Shown piece after piece: positions 36,815 to 46,432 of a stretch of DNA of 64,000 nt. Numbering within the stretch: position 1 is the first letter of the stretch; each line of letters begins with the position of its first letter. The notes below the pieces were generated by a model. That model was not told the DNA's origin. It did no database searches and saw only the letters and a list, made by a program, of their open reading frames with translations. A program made the position numbers and the translations under genes. Origin of the DNA: Cohnella abietis (GTDB lineage: Bacteria; Bacillota; Bacilli; Paenibacillales; Paenibacillaceae); NCBI RefSeq assembly GCF_004295585.1, contig NZ_AP019400.1:649501-713500 (forward strand), read 5' to 3'.

Positions 36815-38446
36815 ATGGCTAGCGTGCTAATTGTAGATGACGAACCGATTATATGCGGTGCGGTGAGTCGCTTTCTGCTACGGTCGGATATCGGTATCGA
36901 CCGCGTGGAAACGGCATTAAATGGATTCGAGGCTCTGGACTATTTACGTCTGGAGCCTTTTGACCTTGTGATAACCGACATCCAGATGGGTGGAATGAAT
37001 GGAATTGAGCTGATGGAGATCATATTCTCCGAACATCCGGATTTGCCGGTAATTGTCATTTCAGCGCACGAGGATTTTCAATATGCTCAACAGGCACTAC
37101 GGCTCGGGGCGCACGATTATTTAATTAAGCCCGTAGAAAGCGAGCATCTGTGCCAGATCGTAGGTTCTTTGCTTCAACGGCGACATATGCAGAAAGCCCG
37201 CGAGTGGGAGTCGACGATCCGCCACAAGTATGCCTTTGAACAGTTGATCACGACAAAGACAGTTCTGCTTAATGAATGGTTGACGGACGAAGCGGATTGG
37301 GAAGAAGAAGAGAGTAAGGCTGTATTGGACGATCTAGAATTGAGTTTGCCGGGACCGTATTTCTGTGTCTGGAGTGTGGAAATCGATCTCGACGTAGCGG
37401 AAGAGATCCGAAATACCCGATTTAAGGTTAAGGACCGACGACTCTTGCTCTTCGCCGCGCTAAACCTATTGGAGGAAAGTCTCTCAAATTGGGAGGCGCT
37501 TTCGTTCTATGCTCAAGGTGGTCATCTGGTGACGATTTTTTCAGTGAGCGAGGAGGAGATGAGGCAATGGGGGGGCGACGAACTGAGGCAAATGCACCTA
37601 ATCGCCAGAACGGTTTACACCAATCTCACCCAATATTTGCGGCTGAAAGGCTCGATCGGCATCAGCCACACGGAGCGCGGCATCAGTCGGATTCCAAAGC
37701 TGTACCGGGAAACAAAAGAGGCACTGGAGAGCCGAAAAGTCGCCAACGATTCACTGCCGGTATACTATATCGGCGATATAGAGCGGAGTGCTGATAAGCT
37801 GATGCACGTCTGGCAGAAGCGGCTGGAAGGGCTCGTTAAAGACTTGCGACAATGCAGTGAGCCGCATGAAGCGGAAATCGTAACGGATGAGCTGCTGGCG
37901 GAACTCGAGAAGCTCGGTATGCCTGAGGATCGCCGCGCCAGCTGCCTACTGCAGGCGGCTTACTGCGTTTACGGCTTGTTAGACGTCAGGCTTGATTCGC
38001 ATGAGGAGGGCAGACAGGTACCGGAGCCGCAATCGATTGCTTCAGCAGTCACTACACGTGAACGGTTGCCAGAAGTACGTGACTATTTCCGCAGCGCGGT
38101 TGAGGCGGTCATTCGTGGTCATTTGCAGCGCGAGCATTCGACTATGAAACGGGCGATCGAGTACTTGAAGCGGCACTATTCAAATAAGGGACTCAAGCTA
38201 CAGGACGTCGCGCGCGAAGTGCACTTAAGCCCGAATTATTTCAGTTATTTGTTCAAGAAAACGACGGACAAAAATCTGTGGGATTACTTGACGGAGCTGC
38301 GCATGGAGGAAGCTAAGAAGCTTCTGCTCGGTAGCGACTTGAAACGATACGAAATCGCGGAAATGATCGGATACGAAGCGCCGGAACACTTCAGTCGTGT
38401 GTTCAAGAAGTTTTACGGCGTCAGTCCGGCCGATTACCGCAAGTAG
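36815..38446 (+). CDS. YesN-type response regulator with AraC output domain
   Basis: 543 residues. The N-terminal receiver has acidic pocket DDE (8-10) and phosphoacceptor D55 in ITDIQM, with K about 107. A long central linker domain separates it from the C-terminal pair of AraC helix-turn-helix motifs (about 445-540, with LSPNYFSYLFKKTT and GVSPADYRK). The gene precedes its kinase by 35 bases and the importer by two genes. It probably activates this locus when the kinase senses an extracellular sugar. Confidence 0.92.
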   Translation: MASVLIVDDEPIICGAVSRFLLRSDIGIDRVETALNGFEALDYLRLEPFDLVITDIQMGGMNGIELMEIIFSEHPDLPVIVISAHEDFQYAQQALRLGAHDYLIKPVESEHLCQIVGSLLQRRHMQKAREWESTIRHKYAFEQLITTKTVLLNEWLTDEADWEEEESKAVLDDLELSLPGPYFCVWSVEIDLDVAEEIRNTRFKVKDRRLLLFAALNLLEESLSNWEALSFYAQGGHLVTIFSVSEEEMRQWGGDELRQMHLIARTVYTNLTQYLRLKGSIGISHTERGISRIPKLYRETKEALESRKVANDSLPVYYIGDIERSADKLMHVWQKRLEGLVKDLRQCSEPHEAEIVTDELLAELEKLGMPEDRRASCLLQAAYCVYGLLDVRLDSHEEGRQVPEPQSIASAVTTRERLPEVRDYFRSAVEAVIRGHLQREHSTMKRAIEYLKRHYSNKGLKLQDVAREVHLSPNYFSYLFKKTTDKNLWDYLTELRMEEAKKLLLGSDLKRYEIAEMIGYEAPEHFSRVFKKFYGVSPADYRK

Positions 38447-38481
38447 CATAGCCGTTTGGGATGGCGTTAAGGGGGCAGGTC

Positions 38482-40227
38482 ATGCAAATCAAGCATAAGG
38501 TGATACTGTCGTTCATCGTCATAATCGTCATTCCGTTTTTGCTCGTCGGTTATTTCTCTATGCGCCACGCATCCGACATGACAAAGACCCAAGTAAGCGA
38601 CGCTCTTTACCGACTGGCCAAGCAGAATGGCATGACGATTGAACGAACACTGGACGGGATGAACAACAAAACGCTGAAGTTCATCGACGAGCATTTTACC
38701 GAAGACGCAAAGTCGCCAATTGATTTGAAGAGTATTGACGAATCGAATTACAACACTGTCAGTGAGCTCATCTCCAAGTATTCACTCGACGGAACGTCCT
38801 ACGTGCTCTACGCCCGTCGGCTAGGTGAGAATCAGGACGAGCTACCATTCGAACAAGTAAAGTCAGGATTGATCTTCGCTTCAAAGGATGAGCTGCCGGA
38901 TTTTTACGAGGAATCGGTCAAGCTGCGAGGTACGGGCATAATTCGTTACGTTTCGTTCGGTAACTCGTTGCCGACGATCTGCTATATCCGGGCCATTCTT
39001 GAGCCGGGAAATACGGAGAATGTCCTTGGTGTGTTATATGTTACCAATCTGGAGATTCTGCTCTACAATGATATCTGGAGCTCTCAGATTCCCAGTGGGA
39101 GCGGTGTTTATTTACTGAATGACCGATCCGAGATTCTTGTGTCTATGCCGGATCGGCCGCGAGGTGAGATCATGGAATTGCCCCAAAAGGCGCGGTTGCC
39201 CGTGACAGGCCAAGAGACATTGAACTGGAATCGTAAGATTACGTTCTTCGCACATATTTTTCAGACGAAGTACGATACGAAGCTCGTTTACGAAGTGCCA
39301 GTCAAATCGATGATCGGGGAGCAGGAGTCGTATCAGCGTGTGTTGTTGATCGTCATGACACTGTGCTTCTTATTGATCGCAGGTTATCTGGTCTACTTGG
39401 TCAGCGTGATGCTCGGACCTCTTCGGAAGCTCAGCCGGGTGGCGGAAAAGTACGAGCCTGGCATGACGTTCGGCATTGGAAAGACGACGCGTCGCAAGGA
39501 CGAAATTGGTAAAGTGTATGAATCATTCGACCGAATGACAGATCGAGTGAACCAACTGGTGCGCGAGCGATATATGCTGGAAATTAAACAGCAGGAGATG
39601 GAATTGATAACGCTTCATACGCAAGTTACGCCGCATCTGCTGTACAATACACTCGATTCGATCTATTGGCTAGCCATCGATAAAGACAAGCCGGAGCTGG
39701 CACGAATGGTCAAGGACCTGTCGTCACTGCTGCGAATCGGACTTAGCCGTGGTCGGGAGCTCGTGGCGGTTCGCGATGAGTTGCAGCATATCCAAGCCTA
39801 TGTGCGACTTCAATTGGAACGCTATAACCATGTCTTTACGGTACATTGGGTGATTGAAGAAGGCGTGATGGAGTTATTGACGCCGAAGGTGATCTTGCAG
39901 CCGATTGTCGAAAATTCAATTTTGCATGGTGTTGGCAAAATGGACGGTGAAGGGGAAATCTGGATACGAATAGACTCCACCGAAGAGGACCTGACGTTTG
40001 TTGTCGAAGATAATGGCTTTAAGGCACCAGATCCGGACATGCTGAACCGCCAATTGGCGAACGGGGAAGGCGGATACGGGATTCGCAACGTTGATCGCCG
40101 CATAAAGCTACATTTCGACTCAAGTTACGGCATCTGTTATTCGGCCAGGTCTGGCGGTGGACTACGTGCCGAAATACGCATGCCACTCCGAAAGCCGGAA
40201 ACGCAAGCGAGCGAAGGAAGTACATAG
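38482..40227 (+). CDS. YesM-type sensor histidine kinase
   Basis: 581 residues from ATG 38482, preceded by AAGGGGGC; a frame start at 38461 lacks a site. Two membrane helices (about 5-28 and 290-312) flank a 260-residue extracellular sensor of dCache type. A HAMP segment leads to the His_kinase motif QVTPHLLYNTL, then the ATP-binding domain with VENSILHG (N box) and GYGIRNV (G box). It phosphorylates the YesN-type protein encoded just upstream. The ligand is presumably an oligosaccharide or a loaded binding protein. Confidence 0.92.
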   Translation: MQIKHKVILSFIVIIVIPFLLVGYFSMRHASDMTKTQVSDALYRLAKQNGMTIERTLDGMNNKTLKFIDEHFTEDAKSPIDLKSIDESNYNTVSELISKYSLDGTSYVLYARRLGENQDELPFEQVKSGLIFASKDELPDFYEESVKLRGTGIIRYVSFGNSLPTICYIRAILEPGNTENVLGVLYVTNLEILLYNDIWSSQIPSGSGVYLLNDRSEILVSMPDRPRGEIMELPQKARLPVTGQETLNWNRKITFFAHIFQTKYDTKLVYEVPVKSMIGEQESYQRVLLIVMTLCFLLIAGYLVYLVSVMLGPLRKLSRVAEKYEPGMTFGIGKTTRRKDEIGKVYESFDRMTDRVNQLVRERYMLEIKQQEMELITLHTQVTPHLLYNTLDSIYWLAIDKDKPELARMVKDLSSLLRIGLSRGRELVAVRDELQHIQAYVRLQLERYNHVFTVHWVIEEGVMELLTPKVILQPIVENSILHGVGKMDGEGEIWIRIDSTEEDLTFVVEDNGFKAPDPDMLNRQLANGEGGYGIRNVDRRIKLHFDSSYGICYSARSGGGLRAEIRMPLRKPETQASEGST

Positions 40228-40286
40228 TGCCACACCGGTAAGGCATTCGGCTATGTCGGAAAGCGTTCATTCTGCGACGAAGTACT

Positions 40287-40308
40287 CGCCGCAGGATGGC
40301 GCTTTTTT
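40287..40308 (+). terminator. Weak terminator after the two-component genes
   Basis: A short CGCC/GGCG stem is followed by CTTTTTTCTTTTTT. The stem is only four base pairs but the T tracts are long. The importer genes begin 145 bases later, so read-through is possible. Confidence 0.4.
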
Positions 40309-40452
40309 CTTTTTTGGCATCGGAGCGAGCGAAGCGGTTGCCTAAGTATAGGAATATCCGTCACGAAAATGGAAACACACGTCATCGTAACACATCCGGC
40401 CAGCTTCTATAATGAATATGTACACAAGGAGAGATTGTAAGGAGGAAGCAGT

Positions 40453-41442
40453 ATGGCAAGCAACACGACACGGCTCCGCCCAATTGAGACAGGAGAACTG
40501 TTCGCCCAGGATCGTGAAACCGGCAGAATCAAGCGTTTCTGGCGCAGGTTATTCTCGTATCGGGCGCTTTATCTGATGTTCATTCCGGGACTAATCGTAC
40601 TCATTCTCAATAACTACTTGCCGATTAGCGGAGTCGTAATCGCTTTCAAAAACGTGAACTACATCGACGGTCCCTTCGGTAGCCCTTGGGTTGGATTCCG
40701 AAACTTCGAGTTTTTATTCAATAACCCGGATGCGTTCCGAGCGATTCGAAATACGGTAGGCTACAGTCTGACGTTCATGATCATGACAACAATGATGTCG
40801 GTTTCCGTCGCTCTGCTGTTCAACGAGCTTCGAAGCAAGTACGCGGCACGGTTCTATCAGAGCTTGATGATCTTGCCTTACTTTCTGTCGATGGTTGTCG
40901 TAAGTTACCTGGTATTCGCCTTTCTGAGCCCGCAAGGCGGATTCCTCGGCGGGGTCATGTCTCGGTTTGACATACAGCAGGTTGACTGGTACACATCGCC
41001 TGAATATTGGCCGTACCTGCTCGTCCTGATCACGCTCTGGAAGGGAGTCGGCTACAACTCTATCATCTACATCGCGGGTATAACCGGCATCGATACTGAG
41101 TATTACGAGGCCGCCGTAATCGATGGCGCCAGCAGGTGGCATCAGGCTCTATACATCACGTTGCCGATGATAAGGCCACTCATCATCATCCTGACGTTAC
41201 TGTCGATGGCTAACATATTTATTTCGGATTTCGGTTTATTCTATCAAGTGACGCTAAATTCCGGCATGCTGTACAATACGACGGATGTCATTGATACCTT
41301 CGTTTACCGTGCACTCATAAAACTTAACGATATTGGGATGTCTTCCGCCGCGGCGCTCATCCAATCGGTTGTCGGATTCATCCTCGTGCTCTCCTCGAAC
41401 CTAGTCGTTCGTCGTATCAGCAAAGAAGACGCCTTATTCTAG
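40453..41442 (+). CDS. Polysaccharide/sugar ABC permease, LplB type
   Basis: 329 residues with a 35-residue cytoplasmic leader and six membrane segments, ATG after AGGAGG. The EAAVIDGASRW-x4-YITLP docking loop is present. Paralogues of LplB and YtcP partner with large binding lipoproteins in Paenibacillus-type bacteria. It is the first gene of an importer trio; no ATPase is encoded. Confidence 0.92.
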   Translation: MASNTTRLRPIETGELFAQDRETGRIKRFWRRLFSYRALYLMFIPGLIVLILNNYLPISGVVIAFKNVNYIDGPFGSPWVGFRNFEFLFNNPDAFRAIRNTVGYSLTFMIMTTMMSVSVALLFNELRSKYAARFYQSLMILPYFLSMVVVSYLVFAFLSPQGGFLGGVMSRFDIQQVDWYTSPEYWPYLLVLITLWKGVGYNSIIYIAGITGIDTEYYEAAVIDGASRWHQALYITLPMIRPLIIILTLLSMANIFISDFGLFYQVTLNSGMLYNTTDVIDTFVYRALIKLNDIGMSSAAALIQSVVGFILVLSSNLVVRRISKEDALF

Positions 41443-41477
41443 GATAACGGTGCAAACAGCCTTTGGAGGTATCTTTT

Positions 41478-42410
41478 ATGCAAACAAACGCGATTCCGCG
41501 ACTAGCAAAGTCAGATAAGCGAGAGAATTCCGTCGGGCCGCTCGTATCGTTCCTGATCCATCTACTGTTCATTCTATTTTCGCTAGCGTGCATCGTCCCT
41601 GTCATTCTAGTCGTAGTTGTTTCGTTTACGAGCGAGTCCTCGGTCGTGGCACACGGCTATCAATTTTGGCCGCAGGAATGGTCGGTACAAGCTTATAGCT
41701 TCCTGTTCAAGGATTCGTCGACGGTCGTTCGAGCTTACATCATTAGTATTTTACTAACCGTCGTAGGCACCTTACTAAACGTTTTCATAATGGCATTGTA
41801 CGCTTATCCGCTTTCCCGGCGCGATTTACCGTACCGACAAGTGTTCACGTTCCTCCTTGTGTTCGTCATGCTGTTCAGTGGCGGTACGGTTGCAAAATAC
41901 ATGGTGTTCACGAAAGTACTGGATATCAAAGACACGTACATGGCGCTACTCTTGCCGTTGCTGATGCTACCGTTTTACGTGATCGTTATGCGAACGTTCT
42001 TTCAGACGACGATCCACCCGGCGATTATTGAATCAGCCAAAATTGACGGAGCAGGTGAATTTCGCATCTTCGCCCGGATTATCGCGCCACTGTCACTTCC
42101 GGTTTTCGCGACGGTCGCTTTGTTCAGCACAATCAATTATTGGAATGATTGGTTTAATGCGCTTTTGTTCATCGACGATTCAAGCAAATTACCGCTGCAA
42201 TATTTGATGATAAAAGTTATGAACGATGTACAGTTCATCAAGGAGCAAATGGATCCTGCCGCTGTCGTGCACCTCAATTTGGCAAATATGCCGGGAGAGA
42301 CGCTGAGGATGGCGATGGTTGCCGTTGGTATCGGCCCGGTGATATTTGCTTATCCTTTCTTACAACGTTACTTCATTCAGGGTTTGACGGTCGGGTCGGT
42401 TAAAGGTTGA
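41478..42410 (+). CDS. Sugar ABC permease, LplC/YtcP type
   Basis: 310 residues from ATG 41478, nine bases after GGAGG; the frame start at 41463 would lie within that site. Six membrane segments and an ESAKIDGAGEFR docking loop are visible, ending in the usual QRYFIQGLTVGSVKG. It forms a heterodimer with the preceding permease. Confidence 0.92.
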   Translation: MQTNAIPRLAKSDKRENSVGPLVSFLIHLLFILFSLACIVPVILVVVVSFTSESSVVAHGYQFWPQEWSVQAYSFLFKDSSTVVRAYIISILLTVVGTLLNVFIMALYAYPLSRRDLPYRQVFTFLLVFVMLFSGGTVAKYMVFTKVLDIKDTYMALLLPLLMLPFYVIVMRTFFQTTIHPAIIESAKIDGAGEFRIFARIIAPLSLPVFATVALFSTINYWNDWFNALLFIDDSSKLPLQYLMIKVMNDVQFIKEQMDPAAVVHLNLANMPGETLRMAMVAVGIGPVIFAYPFLQRYFIQGLTVGSVKG

Positions 42411-42531
42411 CCTTTGGCAGGCTGGAGCGTGACGCGTTGCCGGCACCTAAAGAAGATTGGCTACTTCCGGCGTATTTGCACCGGTTAGCATAGTATTTGC
42501 AATGAAATCATTCATACTTGGAGGGTCAACA

Positions 42532-44139
42532 ATGACAAAGAAAGGCAAGGTTTCGACATTATCGCTTGCTGTGCTAATGGCAACCTCGTTATCGCTCGCT
42601 GCATGCAGCAACAACGCGAACAACGGAGGTGATAACAGCGCTGCACCATCGAGTCCCGCCACGTCAAGCCAGTCGAATTCCACTACCGAAGCGACGCCGG
42701 CTGTTAAGGATCTTCAGCCTTACGAAGTTTCGATCTACATGCCGGGCTCACCGCAAAAGGATCAATCTGCAGTCGAGCAAAACATTGCGGAGTTACTTAA
42801 AGACAAGGTCCCGAACACGACTGTAAAACTGAATTACGTGGATTGGGGCGCTTATCAACAAAAGACTAATCTGATGCTGCAAACGGGCGAGCCGATGGAT
42901 TTGGTATTTGCGCCGGAATGGTATCAATTTTTCTCCAATGCGGTTAAAGGTGCATTCCTAGCACTGAACGATGATGGATTGCCGCAAGGCAACCTGCTTG
43001 AACAGTATGGGCAAGGCATTAAATCTGTCATCGACCCGCTGTATCTCGAGGCGCCGATCGTGGACAGCAAGCTGTATGCAATCCCGACGAACAAAGAGAT
43101 CGCTCAAGGCCGGGGTTTCGCGTTCCGGAAGGATATCATAGAGAAGTATGGCTTCGATGTCAGCGGCGTGAAGGAATTGAAAGATATCGAGCCGTTCCTG
43201 CAAACGATCAAGGAGAAGGAACCCAACATCTACCCGGTATACGCCAATAAGCAAGACTCGGCAGCCGACTGGCAGCCGGACTATGGCTATCAACCGCTAT
43301 TCTCGAACGGTGCGTTTATTAATCGCAACGGCGACGCGAACAAGGTCATTTCGACGACCGATGCTGGCTATGCGGCCAAGGAGCTAGAAGGTTATAAGCT
43401 GCTAAATGAATGGTACAAAAAAGGCTACGTGAACAAAACAGCCGCCACGACGCAGGAGAAGATTGCTGACGTGGAAGCGGCAGGTAAAATTTGGTGGGTG
43501 CCGACAACGACAGCGCCAGGTCGGGCAGAGGCGCAACGCATCAAGAATACAAGCGGCCAAGGACCTGAGTTCTGGGATTGGATCGTTGTTAACAGTCAAA
43601 ACCCGCTCGTCACGACTCCAATGGCGACTGGCTCGCAATTCGCAATCGCCCGCGCTTCGAAGGATCCGGTGCGCGCCATGATGGTACTAAACGAGTTGTA
43701 CGTTAACAAGGATTTGCTTAATACGGTTGTATTCGGCCTGGAAGGTAAGCATTATAACAAAGTATCGGACAACAAAATTTCTCTGATTCCAGATTCCGGA
43801 TACTCGCCAGGCAACGGCTGGATCATCGGGAACCAATTGAACAATTATTTGCTCGACAATGAGAAGGACGACAAGTACGAAGAATATGTAACCTTTAATA
43901 AAACGGCAGAACGTTCGCCACTGCTCGGTTTCAACTTCAATCCGGATCCTGTTAAGACTCAGGTCGCAGCTTTTAATACGATTTGGGATGAATACAAGGA
44001 CATTCTTCGTACTGGTGCTGTCGATCCAGGGCCGATTGTGCAGAAGCGCAACGGGAAGCTAGAGAAGGCAGGCTTGCAGCAAATCGCCGATGAGGTGCAG
44101 AAGCAGCTGGATGCTTGGAAAGTTGCAAACGGTAAGTAA
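42532..44139 (+). CDS. LplA-type binding lipoprotein with DUF3502 domain
   Basis: 535 residues from ATG 42532 with GGAGGG just ahead. The signal peptide ends in lipobox LAAC, followed by a Ser/Asn/Thr-rich spacer. The main part is a large family-1-like solute-binding protein, and the last 80 residues fit the DUF3502 tail typical of LplA. It is the extracellular receptor of the importer. Unlike the other two importers in this window, the binding protein is encoded last. A terminator follows at 44173. Confidence 0.9.
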   Translation: MTKKGKVSTLSLAVLMATSLSLAACSNNANNGGDNSAAPSSPATSSQSNSTTEATPAVKDLQPYEVSIYMPGSPQKDQSAVEQNIAELLKDKVPNTTVKLNYVDWGAYQQKTNLMLQTGEPMDLVFAPEWYQFFSNAVKGAFLALNDDGLPQGNLLEQYGQGIKSVIDPLYLEAPIVDSKLYAIPTNKEIAQGRGFAFRKDIIEKYGFDVSGVKELKDIEPFLQTIKEKEPNIYPVYANKQDSAADWQPDYGYQPLFSNGAFINRNGDANKVISTTDAGYAAKELEGYKLLNEWYKKGYVNKTAATTQEKIADVEAAGKIWWVPTTTAPGRAEAQRIKNTSGQGPEFWDWIVVNSQNPLVTTPMATGSQFAIARASKDPVRAMMVLNELYVNKDLLNTVVFGLEGKHYNKVSDNKISLIPDSGYSPGNGWIIGNQLNNYLLDNEKDDKYEEYVTFNKTAERSPLLGFNFNPDPVKTQVAAFNTIWDEYKDILRTGAVDPGPIVQKRNGKLEKAGLQQIADEVQKQLDAWKVANGK

Positions 44140-44172
44140 ATGTAATGAATCGGGTCTAGAATGAGAGACGTG

Positions 44173-44222
44173 GGACCGGCATCTGAAGTGATGTAATTCT
44201 TCGGGGGGCCGGTCCTATTTTC
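44173..44222 (+). terminator. Terminator of the LplBCA-type operon
   Basis: GGACCGGC (44173-44180) pairs with GCCGGTCC (44208-44215), followed by TATTTTCT. The loop is long (27 bases) and may fold further. Confidence 0.65.
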
Positions 44223-44348
44223 TAATAAGATCAGAAAGTATAAAATCACTACCCTATTTCAATATGCACTGGTTGCTAGGAGACAAATAAAGTACCCCAA
44301 AGTGCCCCGCACTCTTGTGACAAGAGGAGTACGATGTATTTCGCTTGA

Positions 44349-44707
44349 GTAGAATGCTTTTCATCGTTAATAGCTAGTAGGGGCGTCTCCAAAGACGCAA
44401 TAGTGATGTTTATGATCGTACTTTCTACACAATAGGCCTCTGCGCATGATCATTTTCTCCGAAGTAGAATGTTTTTCATCGTTAATAGCTAGTAGGGGCG
44501 TCTTCAAAGACGCAATAGCGATGTTTATGATCGTACTTGCTACACAATAGGCCTCTGCGCATGATCATTTTCTCCGAAGTAGAATGTTTTTCATCGTTAA
44601 TAGCTAGTAGGGGCGTCTTCAAAGACGCAATAGCGATGTTTATGATCGTACTTGTTACACAATAGAACTCTACGCCTGATCATTTTCGTCAAAGTAGAAT
44701 GTTTTTC
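44349..44707. repeat. 115-bp tandem repeat, three copies plus a partial fourth
   Basis: Copies start at 44349, 44464 and 44579, with a 14-base start of a fourth at 44694. The spacing is exactly 115 each time. Copies 1 and 2 differ at four positions, copies 2 and 3 at about eight. Each unit carries a GCGTCTTCAAAGACGC hairpin (perfect 7-bp stem in copies 2 and 3) in its first half. There is no open reading frame through the array. It lies in a noncoding gap after an operon terminator. Confidence 0.85.
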
Positions 44708-44708
44708 A

Positions 44709-44753
44709 GTTATTCAGAATGGATAAGTTTCGCCATATCCATTTCTGAATAAC
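44709..44753. other. Long near-perfect hairpin after the tandem repeat
   Basis: GTTATTCAGAATGGATA pairs with TATCCATTTCTGAATAAC with a single bulged base around a ten-base loop. It follows directly on the partial fourth repeat copy. There is no T run, so termination is not its obvious role. Confidence 0.6.
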
Positions 44754-44754
44754 C

Positions 44755-44809
44755 TCAAGCATAAAGAGCTTTCGCTATCCAAAAGACAGCGAAAGCTCTT
44801 TATGCTTGA
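44755..44809. other. Perfect 22-bp hairpin
   Basis: TCAAGCATAAAG-GAGCTTTCGCT-type arms (44755-44776 and 44788-44809) are exact reverse complements around an eleven-base loop. With the hairpin one base upstream it forms a tandem pair of strong stem-loops, either an RNA boundary or the footprint of a small mobile repeat. Confidence 0.6.
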
Positions 44810-45325
44810 AATGATAATATTACAGAAAAATGAGCAGCAGTATTCCTGCAGCGAAGCAGTCGATATTGGTGAGAGTATCGGCAAATGAAGCGTTAGACAT
44901 TCACTCGATGGTCTCTGCGCCACTTGGAGTTGCAGACCGCATAATTGTTTAGGCGATTAAAGGCTAGTGTGAAGTCCATCATCGAATACAACGAAAGTGA
45001 GTGAAAGAAGCAGATGATTAGACGGGATTGTTCGACTAATAGTTATTGTAGAGCCTCCATCGTAATGACTGCTTTGTTATGCTGTACTCGATAGTGAGCC
45101 ATGTACTGTAAATTCGCAAAATGTAATCACGGTTACAGATTGTAATCACCTTAAATGATATAACAATAAAGAAAGCACGCATATTTAGTGTTATTAATCG
45201 TAATGACGCCATTATTATCATTGCAGGTAGGTGATGTCATAACTAGGATGGACACGAATGAATTGACTATTTAACGGTATAAATAATGCTTGGGTAAATA
45301 TCTATTTCAGAAAAGAGGAAATGGA
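44810..45325. other. Intergenic stretch without recognised genes
   Basis: About 515 bases with only short minus-strand frames that lack ribosome sites. I see no RNA gene or repeat. The promoter of the following gene should lie in its last 100 bases. Confidence 0.35.
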
Positions 45326-45949
45326 ATGAATGTAAAAAAGCTGGTTTTATCTATGTCAGGCACTTTCGTATTGGGGATCATCGTCGGGGCGACCTTATTA
45401 TACAATAATTCGGTTTACAACGCAGTTAAGGATGCACTGAATGGAAATGCCACGCAAAATTCAGTAGGCAGCGTAAACGGGATTGGTGGTATGACACAGC
45501 TTAACGTTAATGGCATGGATCTTGAAACAGCGCTGATGGCTGTGCAGAACAATCGTGCAAGTTTGTTAGAGAGCCAGTTGAAAGATCAAATCGCATCCGT
45601 ACAAGCCCAGAATGAAAAAGTCATAAAACTGAATCAATTGTTGGGAGTTATTAATGAAGAGCTAGGGAAGCTTCCTTCAGATGCTAAGGCTGATTATGCT
45701 GTGCAGCTAGCTGACAAGGGTGCCCTGTTCACTGCTATGGCTATGGCTATACCGCACACGAAAGAGGAACTGCAGAGCCTGCTGGGACAAATCAAGGCAC
45801 AGATTGATAGTGCAAGCAATAGTCAGCAAATGGACATGCTTCGCCTGCAAAGTATAACTAATAAACGTAACGAAGCCTTCGATTTAATGACAAATTTTAT
45901 TACTAAAATGCAAGAATCTAGAAGCAGTATTATAGGAAATATGCGTTGA
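45326..45949 (+). CDS. Membrane-anchored coiled-coil protein of unknown function
   Basis: 207 residues from ATG 45326, preceded by AAGAGGAAA; the longer frame from 45290 has no site. Residues 5-28 form an uncleaved signal/membrane segment. The remainder is outside the cell and mostly helical: a glycine/asparagine-rich spacer up to about 60, then two long Gln/Lys/Glu-rich coiled-coil stretches (85-115 and 150-205). No known family or catalytic motif. Confidence 0.65.
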   Translation: MNVKKLVLSMSGTFVLGIIVGATLLYNNSVYNAVKDALNGNATQNSVGSVNGIGGMTQLNVNGMDLETALMAVQNNRASLLESQLKDQIASVQAQNEKVIKLNQLLGVINEELGKLPSDAKADYAVQLADKGALFTAMAMAIPHTKEELQSLLGQIKAQIDSASNSQQMDMLRLQSITNKRNEAFDLMTNFITKMQESRSSIIGNMR

Positions 45950-45962
45950 TGAGTTAAACCCA

Positions 45963-46188
45963 TGCGAGAGCGGCTCTGGTAAGTCGACCTTGGCCGAATT
46001 GATAATAGGCCTGCAGCGACCGACCGTCGGTTCCATCGCGTGGGAAGTTCCATGAGGTGAAGCTATCCGCTGATTATATGGATCGCTTCACCTCGGCATG
46101 CTCCGGCGGACAGAAGCAGAGGATCGCGATCGCAAGGGCGCTGACCATGTCGCCGCAATTGCTTGGGCCGAAGAGATTACTTCGATAG
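45963..46188 (+). pseudogene. Remains of an Opp/Dpp-type ABC transporter ATPase
   Basis: One frame reads ESGSGKSTLAELIIGLQRP (Walker A region) and stops at TGA. After a short gap a second frame reads SGGQKQRIAIARALTMSP, the ABC signature. The stretch between them that should hold the Q-loop is lost, and the Walker B acidic pair after the signature is also gone. It cannot make a working ATPase. The pattern is that of peptide/nickel-type importers rather than sugar importers. Confidence 0.8.
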
Positions 46189-46272
46189 TTCCTTCTGTTC
46201 CCGGTAGGGACGGGCTGATTATAGAATTATCATATTGAAAAGAAGAGCCATCGTCGAGGAGTGGTCAAGCCT

Positions 46273-46363
46273 ACTTAAATCATGAATGGGATACCCCTGA
46301 GCCGAATAAAAGAATCGCGACACAAGAAACCGACACAAAGTAGTCGCGTTTCGTTTGGGGAGC
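46273..46363. repeat. 91-bp perfect repeat, copy 2
   Basis: Identical over all 91 bases to 18787-18877. It lies between the dead ABC ATPase and the terminator at 46433, in a gap that holds no gene. Confidence 0.85.
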
Positions 46364-46432
46364 CACATGGGGGAGTAGCTCAATGTCCTCCTTGGGTCTG
46401 AAGCGACTCCCTCGCCTCTACCAACCTGTGAG

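Noticed and set aside
44349..44707. CRISPR array
   Set aside because: The repeated units are contiguous and 115 bases long with no variable spacers, and no cas gene is near.
18787..46363. A single composite transposon bounded by the two 91-bp repeats
   Set aside because: The 27 kb between the copies holds ordinary metabolic operons and no transposase, so the repeats are better viewed as independent copies.
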